From contig NW_026570316.1 in the NCBI RefSeq assembly GCF_019649055.1, forward strand, positions 516,471-580,470: DNA of 64,000 bases, in the 5' to 3' direction. Below are positions 19,821-32,400 of this stretch, in pieces (position 1 is the first letter of the stretch; each line of letters opens with the position of its first letter). The translations under genes were made by a program, and so were the position numbers. The stretch comes from Paramacrobiotus metropolitanus. Taxonomy: Eukaryota > Tardigrada > Eutardigrada > Parachela > Macrobiotidae. Below the pieces are notes generated by a model. It did not search any database. It was not told the origin of the DNA and was given only the letters and a program-made list of their open reading frames with translations.

Positions 19821-20177
19821 TCATAGCCCTTCCGAATATACTCGTACATATTTGACATAAGTGTAATTCACGCGCACCAACTTTGTTCTCATCATGAAAC
19901 TGAACGGCAGTCCTGGCAGCAGGAACACCGCCACGACATGCCAGCGTTTCTGGGAAAAATGGCTTCTCGGATATGGTTGACACCAGTGCGGTTGGTTCGA
20001 ATCCGTCTATATTGGATGTTTCGTCCAGTATGTAGTTCTTATCCGGCCATTTGCTTTCCGCTATAAACACCGCACGTTGCTGCGTACAGACAGCTTCTGT
20101 CACTATGTCAGCAGCTAAGATCAAGCCTTCGGAAAACTTGATGCGTGTCATCTTGTAGTACATAATTGAAGGACCAC
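19821..20177 (-). pseudogene. Decayed copy of the TMEM151-like second exon
   Basis: It begins after an acceptor-like CCCAG with GGPSIM, matching GVPSIV of the intact gene. It then jumps directly to YYKMTRIKF, so about 45 codons are missing. The following part (CTQQRAVFIAESKWPDKNY, SEKPFF) tracks the intact exon. A 2-nt deletion after SEKPFF then shifts the frame, and the final segment (LPFSFMMRTK, NYTYVKY) is in another phase. No first exon with the PPxY region is found upstream, so this is a partial, dead duplicate on the same strand as its parent. Confidence 0.8.
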
Positions 20178-20214
20178 CTGGGAGAACAGGTGCTTCTTCA
20201 ATCCTGTAACACAT

Positions 20215-21349
20215 GTCGATAATCTTTCTATTGCAACAATTCGGTCACGGTACGGAACGACGAGGCTTGTCGGCAAAACATGATGACGATTTTGAGGTAT
20301 TAAATGTGCTGGAAGTACAAGTGCAATATGTACGACTGCTCTAAAAATGTAATATTCTATATTACCGGTATGTGGTGCAATCCATTTCGCAGAAACTTCA
20401 AACTTCAAAGCCAGCACAGTTTATCCAGCATTCAGTGCTTGCGCTTTAGGTAACAATCTAATATTGCTGATTTTTTACTGGTTCATCCCATTCTCATAAA
20501 TTTGGGGCATATCAGCCACCAGTGTCGCATAATGCATTCACATTTTTATTTCGCGATATCTTTCTCCAAACGTCTAGTTAAGGCGAAGTATGCTTTTCGG
20601 GGTACTCCGTAGCAATTTTTGGAAAAAATAACAATGAAAGAGTAGCAGTTTAGCTACAGAATGATGTATGGGAAATGGCTGTCAGCGCTTCGGAGTACTC
20701 CAAAATCACACTCCGCCTTAAGGTTGATTGGCTTACAGTAGTACACATACATACAAAATGTAATCAATAAAGTTTGAATTTTGTACTCGCATTGGGAAAC
20801 AGAAGCGCCTGTATTCAATTTGTTAAACAACTTGTGAACTACACAGTCATCATTATTGTTCGAGACCGTTTTCATCGTTTTCGGAATGTTGACCTCAGAG
20901 TTTCCGCTCTTACTAGGCACAAAAACTGACAGTTTTCGAACCCGCAGACTGCGGAATCCCTCGCGGTGCGTCTTTTTGTAAAAGTGACTATTCATTCGCA
21001 CCAGTGACAATGTGTAATATGGTATCTGCAATTTTACAATTTAATGACTGCAATGTGCAACTTTACGATTTAGCATGGGTATAATATTACACAAATACGA
21101 GGCATACGCGGGATGAAGCGTTCCGTGTATGCTTGCGCAGAGCGTGCACTGATGCGTACTGTTGCAACCTAACTTAGGAGATGAGACAACATTCTGGAAG
21201 AGGAAATTAGTGACTGTCGTAAATTGTCGTAATTGTAGGAAACTTCCTGCGTCTTTCTGCTACTGCCGTCGGAAGTAGGACCTCGTGTTTACATGTGCTA
21301 ACCGTCGCGCTCGGAAGCGTGCTGAATAGCTGTATGATATTGTTCGTGA
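20215..21349. other. Intergenic region, nothing recognised
   Basis: A minus-strand frame at 20654-21031 has no domain, signal peptide or splice partner. No repeat structure stood out. Confidence 0.45.
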
Positions 21350-22207
21350 TCAATGGCCGAGTCTGTGTGCCGGGTTACACTCGGGTGTTTCTCCTGTTGA
21401 TCATCGGATGACAAACCATCATTGCGGTCATGGATGTCATTGGTAACTAGCCATGACCTTTGTAATTTTTTATTGGTACACGCATGCAGTGTGGAGTCTG
21501 TGGACATTAATACTTAGGATTAACATTTAGGCTGGCATGACATGTCAACCACCCAGCTGTACTCTGTATTTCGAATTTCACCCGTTCAACTTGACGCAGC
21601 AGCACTTTGCGCTGTACAGCGCTATTTACGGTGCCGTCAAAGGCATCATCATGCCCTGCGTCGGTACCTGACAACTTCCGAAACCATAACCGGAACCACT
21701 GCGACCTTGTCGGCAGTACTTGCTGCATCTGCTGTTCTATGGATTAGCAACGAATAGTGGGTCTATCTACAATGCAGCTGCTGTTGGATGTTTGAAGTAC
21801 GATTACGCAAAGGTCAAGATTACGCAAAGGTTACGCCTTATAGTACTTATTATATGAATCATATAATATGATACGAATTAATATTTAATACTTGAAAAAT
21901 TTATCTGGGATTCGTCTCCATCAAGCCGGTGGCGATCAGTCTGGTGGACCGCGATGAAATCGGGAAGCTGATGTCCATTGCGCCCTTCATCGGTGCCACC
22001 ATCTTCACCAACATCTTCACGCACACCAACGAATGGTGGCCCGGCTTCTGCTTCGCCCAGCTGAGGCATGCGTCGCCCGTGGTTTTTGTTATAACGCGGG
22101 GCCGTATGGGCGCCACGCGTATCCTCGACAGCGAAACAGCGGTGAACCCGGATGAGGCTTTATTGCCGAATCTAATGCGCACCGTGGCGCAGCAAACACC
22201 AGACTAA
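21350..22207 (+). pseudogene. Decayed copy of the SLC46-type transporter (exons 4-6)
   Basis: Three blocks align with exons 4 (end), 5 and 6 of the gene at 7872-10468. In the first (about 21360-21450), LFLLLIIG is followed by TGA where the intact gene has TGT. The second (21541-21805) contains several frame-changing indels relative to exon 5. The third (about 21909-22207) is open, runs FVSIKPVAISLVDRDEIGKL through the last membrane segment, and keeps a cytosolic tail (TRGRMGATRILDSE) absent from the intact gene. Its AG acceptor is lost (CTGGG where the intact copy has CAGGA). Exons 1-3 are missing. The intact exon 6 may reflect recent decay. Confidence 0.82.
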
Positions 22208-23931
22208 CCAGGAAGGATTCTGCAGCCAGTGCAACTGTGCTGCAGATCCGTCAAAACAGCGCAGCAATGTGCGGGGTGGAAATCCCCAGAAACAGCGAAT
22301 AGCTACTCAGGAGGGCAGAGCGTCCCTCCGTTACATTGTTTTTTTTTTGCATTAGTTTACCTGGTGCAGCGCCATCAAGCTGCCAGATCTGCCAGAGATA
22401 CCGGGAAACAACTGTTAGCAGTGAAAGTTTTTCTCTAGATAGCATTAAGAATTAACAAGGAGCGATAAGAACCTCTTTGTTGGTTTTACGACGGTTGCTG
22501 TCGCTCCTGTCGCGTCTTACAATATGCATCACCGTATGCATAGGAATATCCATACCAGTGAATTTAAATCAAAATATTATCCTAACGCAAGCTGTGAAGA
22601 ATCTATGTATTTCTCTAAGTTCGTTCAAGTTTGCTTTTAAGAATTAATATCATTGTGTGTCAGCGTGTAAGAAGGTAAACCATCTACTGACCATTGTAAC
22701 ATCTGATTCCTCTACAGTATACTATAGCAAGAGTGTTATTAGATTCAAATAATTATGTTTTATTTGATTGGTCGGTGATAAAGCCGATAATGTGATCGGT
22801 AGCCTGTGGAATTTCTAGCTTCTTTGGAGATGAGAATGTGTTTACGGAAATCAGTCGGGCACGGTGCTGCTTCGCAGCCACCCGCACTTCTTCAGTTGCT
22901 AATAAACTTTCATGAGAAAGCTTTCTTCTTTCGTTCGTTCGATCGTTCGTTCGGAATGACCTTTCGTCTTCCTGATTCCTGTAATTCCCTAACTGTGTAA
23001 CGTCTGCATCTTTGACCACCACTTTCGGTTATTGTGCGTCGTGGCGCGGCGTGTAGCCAATCCACTGTAAACGGAGGCTCATCATCAGCCTTCCGTTATA
23101 ATACGAATATTGGTACACCTCCATAATTTATGTGAATCAACGCTATTCCACATTTGCCGATGAAAAGTAGTATACAGGCTTGATGCAGGCTACACGGCGT
23201 GTAATATTCTCAACAGCCTGATTTGCGACATACATATCTTTAACTGATGTAAACCCCAGTGAGAATTACCTTTTTTCACAAAAAGAGAGAATGAATGAAA
23301 TTAGCGATCTGACAAAACACGGCAGTTAAGTCAAATTTTTAACGTCTTCCTCGCCACTGGTTCATATTAATTTTGGAACGTGTTTCGAATGGGTTGTATT
23401 TGTTAACGTAAAAATCCTTTACGTAAAATGGTCAAGCTGGAGTTACTGGAGTAGTAAAAACATTTCGATCCAGTGCAGTTTCGGAGGCATTATGGACCGC
23501 AAAAAATGTAGTACTGTACTCGTAGTATACAGTAGTCTGTAGCTTATGTAGTATAGTCTGTCATTCATAGATTATGATATTTAAATTTTGACATTTTTAA
23601 TTTCGCAATTTCTTATTTATTCAGTTTAGCATTAATTTTTAGCTTGTCTTACTTTTTTAGCATTATACATATAGTATAGGATTTTATAACTAATTGAATA
23701 AGGTACGTCAAAAAAATACTGGATTCATAGCAAAAATTATAGTGAAATTTATTTTCAATCTTTTGTGGCATACCAACACATATATAGTGCAGCGGAAGCC
23801 AGCCGCAACGGTACAACTCGCCGATCAACAGTAGAAGTACAGTACAAACAAATAAACTGTTTAGCCAGCTAGCCAGAAATGACACTTGACATAGTAAACC
23901 ATGATAGACAATCTGCAAAACGGATGCGGTT
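22208..23931. other. Intergenic region
   Basis: A TTCGTTCG-type short tandem run lies at about 22928-22952. An AATAAA for the minus-strand glycine-rich gene lies at 23748-23753. No gene is recognised. Confidence 0.5.
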
Positions 23932-24770
23932 TTATCCCATGAGCCCAAAGGGCATGGCCAATCCGTATCCGGTGTTCTGACCGATGCCGCCCAATCCCAC
24001 AGCGTTATTATAGCCGTAACCATATCCGGATGCTGTCAAAAATGCAAGCGATATGACTTTTCAGTTTTGTTAAAATTCGGGAATTGTTATACAGAAACCG
24101 ATTCATGAGAAAATACAACGCTCATCATATTATTGAAAAATTAAAATATATTAAAAAATACTATTAAAATAGTACCGTGGCCGTTCATTTAACCAAAATT
24201 GTAGTAATACAGCTAAAATTTTATCAAGAAATGGCATTTAAATTTTTTGTTAACATTTTAACGGCGAATTAAGGTTTCCCAAGTGTACCAGGAGTTTACA
24301 CTTACAAATTCCTTGGAGTTGACTCTGCAGACCGGCCAGTTGTCCACCGTAACCCAGTCCGGCGCCGACACCCAGCTGACGCCCTTGCCGCCCCATGTTA
24401 CGTCCCTTCGACCTTAGTGAAGCCGCTGACACGCTTCCGCATACTACGATAAAAAAAGGCATTTCTTCAGAATCGCTTCGTAACAGCAATTATTATAAAG
24501 CCTAGCGTTGTACAGTACTTCATATTTCCATAACAAAAACAGTAACTAAAGTCTCGTCCAATGCTGTATTTAAAGCTGATTTCCATGTTCAGTAGAAACA
24601 CACGCTAATTGAACTACCGGGTAATCTACATATAGGTCATTTTAGTTTGCTTAATAAATTTAAAAAGCCATAACGAATTATCATTTAAGAAGAAATAAAG
24701 GGTGGATTAAGAATTATATGGACTTACCGATTGTAACGAGAAATAAAGCCAAAACCATGAAAAACTTCAT
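23932..24770 (-). CDS. Small secreted glycine-rich protein (three exons)
   Basis: Exons 24770-24728, 24443-24306 and 24032-23932 join in phase (GTAAGT donors at both introns) to give 93 residues. Residues 1 to about 20 are a classic signal peptide (MKFFMVLALFLVTIVCGSVSA). The mature part is small, basic at its start (RSKGRNMGRQGRQ), then rich in Gly, Leu, Gln and Tyr (GLGYGGQLAGLQSQLQ; SGYGYGYNN) and ends PFGLMG. It has no cysteines in the mature part. The composition suggests a structural, cuticular or adhesive secretion, or a processed peptide; no family is recognised. The start is fixed by the signal peptide and by the TATA box about 130 bp upstream. Confidence 0.75.
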
Positions 24771-24898
24771 TTTGAGAAACGGTGGATGGTAACCACTTGC
24801 CGAATGAAACTGGCAACGAAAGGTCACACTGGCGAAGTTAGCTGCAAAAATTAACTGTAACTGCAACAAAATTCCATCCATATGCAGCATAACACTGC

Positions 24899-24908
24899 TT
24901 TTATATAG
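24899..24908 (-). promoter_or_regulatory. TATA box of the glycine-rich gene
   Basis: On the minus strand this reads CTATATAAAA, about 130 bp upstream of the ATG at 24770. This is a strong TATA match placed to start a short 5' UTR. Confidence 0.6.
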
Positions 24909-26442
24909 GCGGTCACTGGCTTGAAATGTCTAGCAAACAGGATCTGGCAAGCAGGAGCGGACAGCCGTTGTGAAAGTGGGGCAGTCGCAGGCGCATCCGT
25001 AATTCATTCACGTGACAATGCTGCCAGTGTCTGCCGAGGCCAAGTAAATTCCGGTTCTGCAGTTTGCGTCTACGTCGGCACCGTGCAGTTTATGTTTCGA
25101 ATAGTTTCACCGGGAAAGTATTGTACGAGTGACCTTTACCTTTACATTTATCGATTGGGGAATGAGGCCATTATATCGAGCGAAATAACCGGAACACTGG
25201 TAAGATGCCACAGCATTCTTTTACCTGGACATCATCCCGATTGTGGAACCAGGCGGTTACCGGCAAAATGCATATAAAAACAACAGCAAAACCATTGAAA
25301 TAACACGCCATGCAGCCGGGCAATCGTGTCTCGCCGGCTGGTGCGATGATATTACAATATAAGGCCTCTTAGCTGCGTATACACGCATATAATTGTTATG
25401 TATTTATTTAGGTAAATAATCATTGGCATTTCATTTTCTGACCTGGAGCTTAATGTCGTAATTTACAAAATTTTGTTTGAATCAGGTAGAAGATCGCACG
25501 TTGTGTTTGTGCTTGACCTGTGTGCGTGCATTAAAACGTGTAATATTTTGTAAATTTATCTATGTATATTTATATATCATGGTACATTCCGTAAAGTTAA
25601 ATTTGTTGTATTATAACCATCCAGGCTGCACTTGCACGTTTTATAAGTGAACTAACTAACAGAAATATTTAGATTTACAAAAATATTTTGGAAATATTAA
25701 GTCTTATAAGTAATATTTTGTAAGTTTATTTATATGCGTACATTAAGGCCCATAAGTTTCTTAAATAGTCGTAGATATCCAAGCTGTCCTTGCACATTTT
25801 ATATTATGTGAACAGCACGTTGATATTTTAACCGCACCACACTCGATATGTTCTATCGAATTTCTTTTATGGCGATTTATGTCATTGGTACAGCGTTATT
25901 AGTTTCATTCTTATTAAAAGTTAGGCGTCATGATAATGAATATGAAATTTTTTAATGCTGCACAACATTTTACTTCCAATTCCCCAAATACATACTGGAT
26001 GTTGACATGTTTTGCTGTGACAAAGAGCAGCGGCGTAGCGAGGCAAGGGTGCCGCGAATCTCCTTGCAGGCTTGCCTAGCCTGTGAAGTGCCATGGGCCC
26101 CCAGCCCGCCACGGGCTCCGGTGGCCTTGACGCTACCGCAGAGTCGCAGACGGATGCGAGCGAGCGAGAGAGAGGCAGCGACAGAGACATGGAACAAGCG
26201 CATTTGGCAGCACACCGAGCGTGCCCCACTTGATCCTTGATACGAGTTGATTTCCTTATCGGATTCCCATCACCCTTTATTGTCCTTACCGCCATTGTAT
26301 CGGATATCCTATCCTTGTTGTTTGTTCCCAAGGAGAATTTATGGGGAGCTGCAGGCTGCTCATACTGCATGACACTGCATCGCGTACACACCGATGCTGA
26401 TTTTGCCTGGCGTGTGTGTGGCATCTTTGATGGGTTGGAATC
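24909..26442. other. Intergenic region and probable LIS1 promoter/5' UTR
   Basis: The part from about 25990 to 26240 is GC-rich with GCGAGCGAGAGAGAGG-like tracts, unlike its AT-rich surroundings. It sits 200-450 bp upstream of the LIS1 ATG, so I read it as the promoter and 5' UTR of LIS1. Open frames within it on both strands look like effects of GC richness. No TATA box is seen, which suits a housekeeping gene. Confidence 0.45.
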
Positions 26443-29400
26443 ATGCTTGCTCAAAAGCAGAGAGATGAACTGTAAGTTGTTCCCCGAGATTTTCGGGACT
26501 TGAATACATTTTTAAAAGGGGCAGGGGGTACGGATTTTTCGCGTTGTGAGCTGTGATCAATCGTTGAAGGAGTTCTCCAGATTTATCTTTTTTATTTTGA
26601 TGGTAAATGAATCGCAGCTATTTATTTCCCTGTTTCCGGTTGACGTTTGATCAGTGTACTCGCAAACAGTGACACGTGCACATGCGCTAACGACATTCAC
26701 GCAATTTTATTTTGGTTTCCCAGTTTTCTGTTTGCTAAAATCTCCACCCTGAATAATTTTGCCTCTTTTTGGAATTTTAGTTATTGATGAAAATTTTTGT
26801 TTACGATATGGTAACAGATTTCAAAGAGGCTTTTGAAACTGATGGGAAATTAGCGTGCGCAGTTGTAGTCTTTGAACGGCACTGTCTGGGTCCTTGAGCG
26901 TTTTATGATTTTACAGAAATATTTATTGCCTTCTGGCGTCAGCATAACTTACCGAATTTGTCACGGCAAACGCTTCTTTGTTGCTACCAATAAAAATTTC
27001 AGTTTTGAATAGTATTTTCTGCAAATGCACAGATGATATGGTTGCCAGTGGACGTTTCTGAAAATACTATTTTCGTGATGCTGTGTTTTGGAAAGTCTCT
27101 TTTGCTGAATTTCAAAAATTATAAATTATCTTTAATAATTTTGGTTTGTCTAACAAGTAAGTTTTAGTGTTTTTAGTTACCGCTTGCTTAAACAAACGGA
27201 TAATCTTAAAATGATCTCGGAGAAAGATCCCATTTTTTCCCGGATTTTACATAAAATAATTCAGGCCGTTTTTGTTGGTTACGTCAGAGGAAGCTTTTTC
27301 AGGATTTAAATTTAATATAGAATCAATAATTAGGATTTCCTTATTTTACAATATTTTATACCATTTGAAAATGTAGGTTTTGGTTGGAACCTGTGTTGCT
27401 GTTTTTTATGGAATAGTTATTTTGTTATGGCCGTTTGTTTTGTGGAATAATTTCCCGATATCGACTTCTCTCAGTTTTTTTTTTGTTTTAAAAATTTCCA
27501 AGTAAATGAAAGAATTTTTGAGAATTTGTTGACGCAAAAGCGTCATGTATTTATTCCAAAGATTTCCAGCACAGGAATACAGAATTCCACAAAAGCAGTT
27601 TATGGGTAATCTTATTTGTGCTACCCCGTCAATCAGCGCTATAACACGGATGCTAGTGAAACGTAGTGTAAAGGCTTCGGTCGTCCGGCGGCATTACAAT
27701 TACTCTTTAGTCTTTACGAATACCTTACTCAACCAAATAATTTCACATTTTAGCAGGCGAGGAGTATTAAGTTTTTCTCCTTTATTATTCTTTTTTTATT
27801 TGTTTTTTCTTTTTTTCATGTTGATAACTTTCGTCTGTTTATTATAAATGAGAACCAGCGAAACAATATAGCGTTCTGATTTTTCGAATTTATTGAATAA
27901 TCACTAAATGTTCACTGCAAAAACTGTATAGTTTGCAGTTCCGCTCCGCTAATAATTTCCTTTTTATATGCGGCAAAACGCACAATGAATCTTTACACGA
28001 GATTCAGCGAAATGAAAACATAATAAGCCGTTTTGCGCATAAATACATTATTATCCCCAGTGTCGCCATATGTCGCCGGGCGCGATGCTTGTATGTTGGC
28101 CGACACGCGGGGCTGGGAATTGGATGATAGCATGATGATTCCCTTTTGATGAATTTGTTCTCCCCGTGGTAGATGGGTCGTAATCCCCTTATATGTGACT
28201 GCCTTATAGACTTATATATCCGTGTTGTTGTCGTTAGACATCACGCCATCGCCGACTATCTGAACAGCTGCGGTTATCAAGAAGCTCTGGAGGCCTTTCG
28301 CCGGGCCACTGATCTGGTAAGCGGAAGAGGCGAATTAGCATAGCGTCCGTTCTGGCTCGGCCTCTTGCCCGGATGATGAGGAGAAGCGGGAGAAGAGGGA
28401 GAGACAGAGCAGCGCGCGGGACGGGAGGAGAACAGATTGACACGTCGTCGCGCCGGCTAAGGATGTTTGTTTCGCTGTTGCAGGGTGATAGTGAGAGCGA
28501 TCATAAGTATAATGGACTACTCGAGAAGAAATGGACCTCCATCGTCAGGCTGCAGAAGAAGGTTCGCTCCAGAAACTTTAATGAAACCATTCGTTTGACT
28601 CCCATGGATTATGATTTTCTTTGCATATTGCATTAACATTTGGTTTTCATATTTGGTTTTTGAAACATAATGTTCCCATTTTATTTTAAACCATTGGAAT
28701 TTTTTCTTCCCACACAGAAAATTTATTTTATATATCGTGATGATTTCCCTTCTAAGAATAAGGATTTTATTGATTAGCAAATTTTTTCTTATTGGTTTTA
28801 TCTTCGTCTGATTTTGTTGATTAGCAAATTTATTTTTTTCGGTGATTACTTTATGAAACTTTCTGTCTCTAAATTTACAAATGGCAGATGTTATTGGTCT
28901 GTTTGTGATCGGCTTCGATTAAAACGAAATTCGACTGAATTTGTATGCATAGAAGAAAATAGGCAGATGAACTGATGCCAGTATTCGGCAGTAAATTCGT
29001 AAGGAACATTTTAATGTAAAATTCCACAGTTGATTGTGGATCAGATGGAAATGTACAGGAATCTGACGCTAACTGAGTCTGACTTTTGTCAGTTATCGGC
29101 TTATCGATAATTTCAACAATGAATCACCGAAAAACGCTGAATCACGCGTTGATAATGGTTGTGTGGCATCACGGTTGTATGATTTGTCATGTTATTATTG
29201 CAGAACATGGAGCTGGAGAGTAAACTGCAGGAGTTAGAGCGGGAAGTGCGGCACGGTGCTCCCACGCGGGAGCAGCGCAAACCCGAGGACTGGGTGCCGC
29301 GCGGCCCCGAACTGCACTGCCTTACCGGACACCGGGCTTCCGTACTGCGGGTGATCTTCCATCCCAAATACAGTATCCTGGCCTCGGCCTCCGAGGATGC

Positions 29401-32400
29401 CACGATTAAGGTAATCACTCATATGTCTGCGCTGCGTTGTAACTTTATCAGTACAAAATATTCAGAATTATCAGGGACAGAAAAAATCTATGATATACAG
29501 CCGTGCGTTATTAATATTGAACGGTATGCTGACATTGTAGTGCAGTGCCTAAATTGCCCGTGAGGGGAATCTTTGAAACTGGCATGGATTGCTCGTATCT
29601 TTGAAAAACTTCTGCGAAAACTAGAATTTAAATATATTAACTTTTTTTTTGTAATATTTCGACTGGCAGTATTTTTTAGTTATAATAATATTTTAGTAGG
29701 AATAATCTTTTTAATATACTGTTTATAATAATATTTTGTAACAAAGTTTTTAGCAGTAGTAATGTAGTGGGAATATTTTTGGTAATATCTTTTAATAGAA
29801 TTTTGTTGTCAGGATGCTCGACCTACATTTCATGGCTTTATTATGGTGCGTTTATAGAAGGAAATGATCGTCGAAGAATTAGCCGTTTTAATTGCGTCAA
29901 AAAATTTCCGAATCAGAATTTAACTATATTTTTTAAATGTTTATAATCTGCATTGAAATGGTGCCGTCTGTTTTTTTTTATAATCAGCGATTTCTGATTT
30001 TTTCCTCGCGTAAATCGTGGTTCTATCATGATTGATCTCGGCTAAGTAACCTAAACTCGATACTAGGTTTCCTTATTTGATTAATCCATCGCTGCGGCTT
30101 TTGTGATAAATGGCTGGAGAAAATCCGGTTGGCATTAATGTTGATTTAAGGCATTGGCCCATCTTTAAGTTTCTGTATGTGTGTATATATACGCATGAAT
30201 GTGGCAGTGGAAAGTTGTTATGGCCGTGTAGTATGTGTATTTGATGAGGATAAACAACTTCGCGGGCGCTGAGAGCGCAGCGAAGAGTGTGTCTGCTGCA
30301 ATAATAAATCAGCAGTGTGTCCAGTGTAATTTATTTGTTATGACGGGCTGTGTAACTGCGTTGCAGATATGGGATTATGAGTCGGGTGAGTATGAGCGGA
30401 CACTCAAGGGCCATACGGACACTGTCCAGGACATCTCCTTCGACGCCACGGGCGACCGCCTCGGTATGTGCCGGTACCTGCAGTGTGTGTACTGGGGAGT
30501 TTCCTCTGCTGTTCAACATTTTAAATTGCACAGAAAGCGCTGCAGAAGAGACATTAAGTTAATTATTAATTGAAACGTGGTTGAAAATTAATTACGTGGT
30601 TGAATTAATTTTCTTGACGTGATGGTTCTTTCGGCAGTTAACGTGCAAAGTGTCTTGGATGCTTGATAAAATATCGATGCGGGATTCGTGTTCCGCATTT
30701 GCCAGTTATTATAGTAAATTTGTCTGCTAGTTCTAAATATATAAATTAAAAACAAATTTATCTGAAGTTTAAAGGATTTTTTTACACCGCAGCTGATTTC
30801 AAAATTTTTTTAATACGGTCTAAAATTTGCCTCGGCTCCTTGTGATGCCGGCTTTTAGAGACTTTATGACTGTCGGCGAAAGTGAGATAAAATAAGAACA
30901 ACCAAATTAGAATTATTAGGGTTAAATAATTTTTTTAATTGTGGGACTGTGCCACTGTGGCACGTCCTTAAGATAATTACTTAGCTTTAGTTTGTATGCA
31001 GTTCAGCTGTAACCGAAATAAATAATTTTAGCCAGTATTTAATAAGTCTGTGATTTTAAAAAATTTTAAATTTTCCTTTTTTGTTATAAACTTTGAAAGA
31101 AATCCAAAGAGTTTGGAGTGCTAGTTGTGAACTCGTGGTTCAGATCCGATTTTCGAAGCTAACAAAAGTTTCTACCCTTGTACTACGTTTTCTACATTTG
31201 GAGATTGATAGTCCATCGCAGTAAAGTGGATTTTTGTCGTGTCCTCCTTCAGTGGAAACGTGCTGACTGCGAACAGATGATGAAAATCGTTGTTTTGCAA
31301 AAAACTTCACTTTACGGCGTAATATTTCGAACGTTCTTAGACGGGTTGGTGTGAATTGTAGCATCGTGCTCGGCGGATATGAGCATCAAGCTGTGGGACA
31401 TGACGACGTACGCCTGCATCCGCACGCTGTACGGCCACGACCACAACGTCAGCTGTGTGGTGTTCATGCCCTCCGGCGACCATCTGATGTCGTCCTCCCG
31501 CGACAAGACCATCAAAATGTGGGAAGTGGCCAGCGGGCACTGCGTTAAGACCATCACCGGCCACGCCGACTGGGTGCGGAAGATCGCCCTGACGACGGAC
31601 GGGAAGCTGGTGGCCAGCTGTTCTAACGATCAGGTACGTGGACCACTGGACAGTGGTTCCCGCATGGGCAAGGATGGGTTGGGTAGCGACGGTGGTGATA
31701 CGATGAAACGTTTGTGCTGGATAAAAAGCCGAAATAAACGTCGAGATATCGTAGTGTACCGGCAATGTCGTACAATGGTACAGCTCATCGTATGGTTTAA
31801 AACCGGTTTTAGTACTAGTAAACAGTCTCTAGCGGAAAAATATCGGATTTTTCCAGAAATATTTTGTAGAAGAGAAATTTTTTGTAAGTAATTAAAACAT
31901 ACCGGTATTTCCGTTTTTGGCGGCGGGATTTGTTGTGTAACGGCCGAGATGGGATTCAGGTTGTACTTGTTAAAGAGACGAATGTGATGTCGTTTAGTCG
32001 TAGTGTAGTGGCAGTATATTGAGAGCTCGGTGTCATTTATGTTACCCATCGGACTTTGAAACAATTCAATACGAATATCTGGCGAAAGCCATCGCAGTTT
32101 TCGAAAAATGTTTTTTTAAGACTGAGAAACGGGAATTTTCGTTCAATAATTTTTAGGGGCATTCTGTTGGAAACATTTTGCTATTTGGGCGGCGGGCCGT
32201 GTTGTGTAACTACGCACGAGATACGGTGAATGCTATGCATGTTGAAGAATCGAAATAAATGTTGAGGTATCGTAGTGGACTGGCAGTGGTATTGTTGCCA
32301 ATCTTCTTTCCGCGTCGCCGATAACTTGAAACGTTGTTGCAGCACTAAGTATAAAATTGTTTCGTACTTTTTTTTCTGTGAGTGCTTTCTTCTTTTCTTT

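Noticed and set aside
23649-24023. 124-codon minus frame
   Set aside because: It overlaps the terminal exon of the glycine-rich gene in another phase; the spliced reading with signal peptide is better supported.
26007-26503. Open frames on both strands before LIS1
   Set aside because: GC-rich promoter/5' UTR sequence with low-complexity translations. Only the 9-codon LIS1 start at 26443 has splice support.
29113-31765. Minus-strand frames opposite LIS1 exons
   Set aside because: They overlap GC-rich WD40 exons whose plus-strand frame is certain, and they have no domains of their own.
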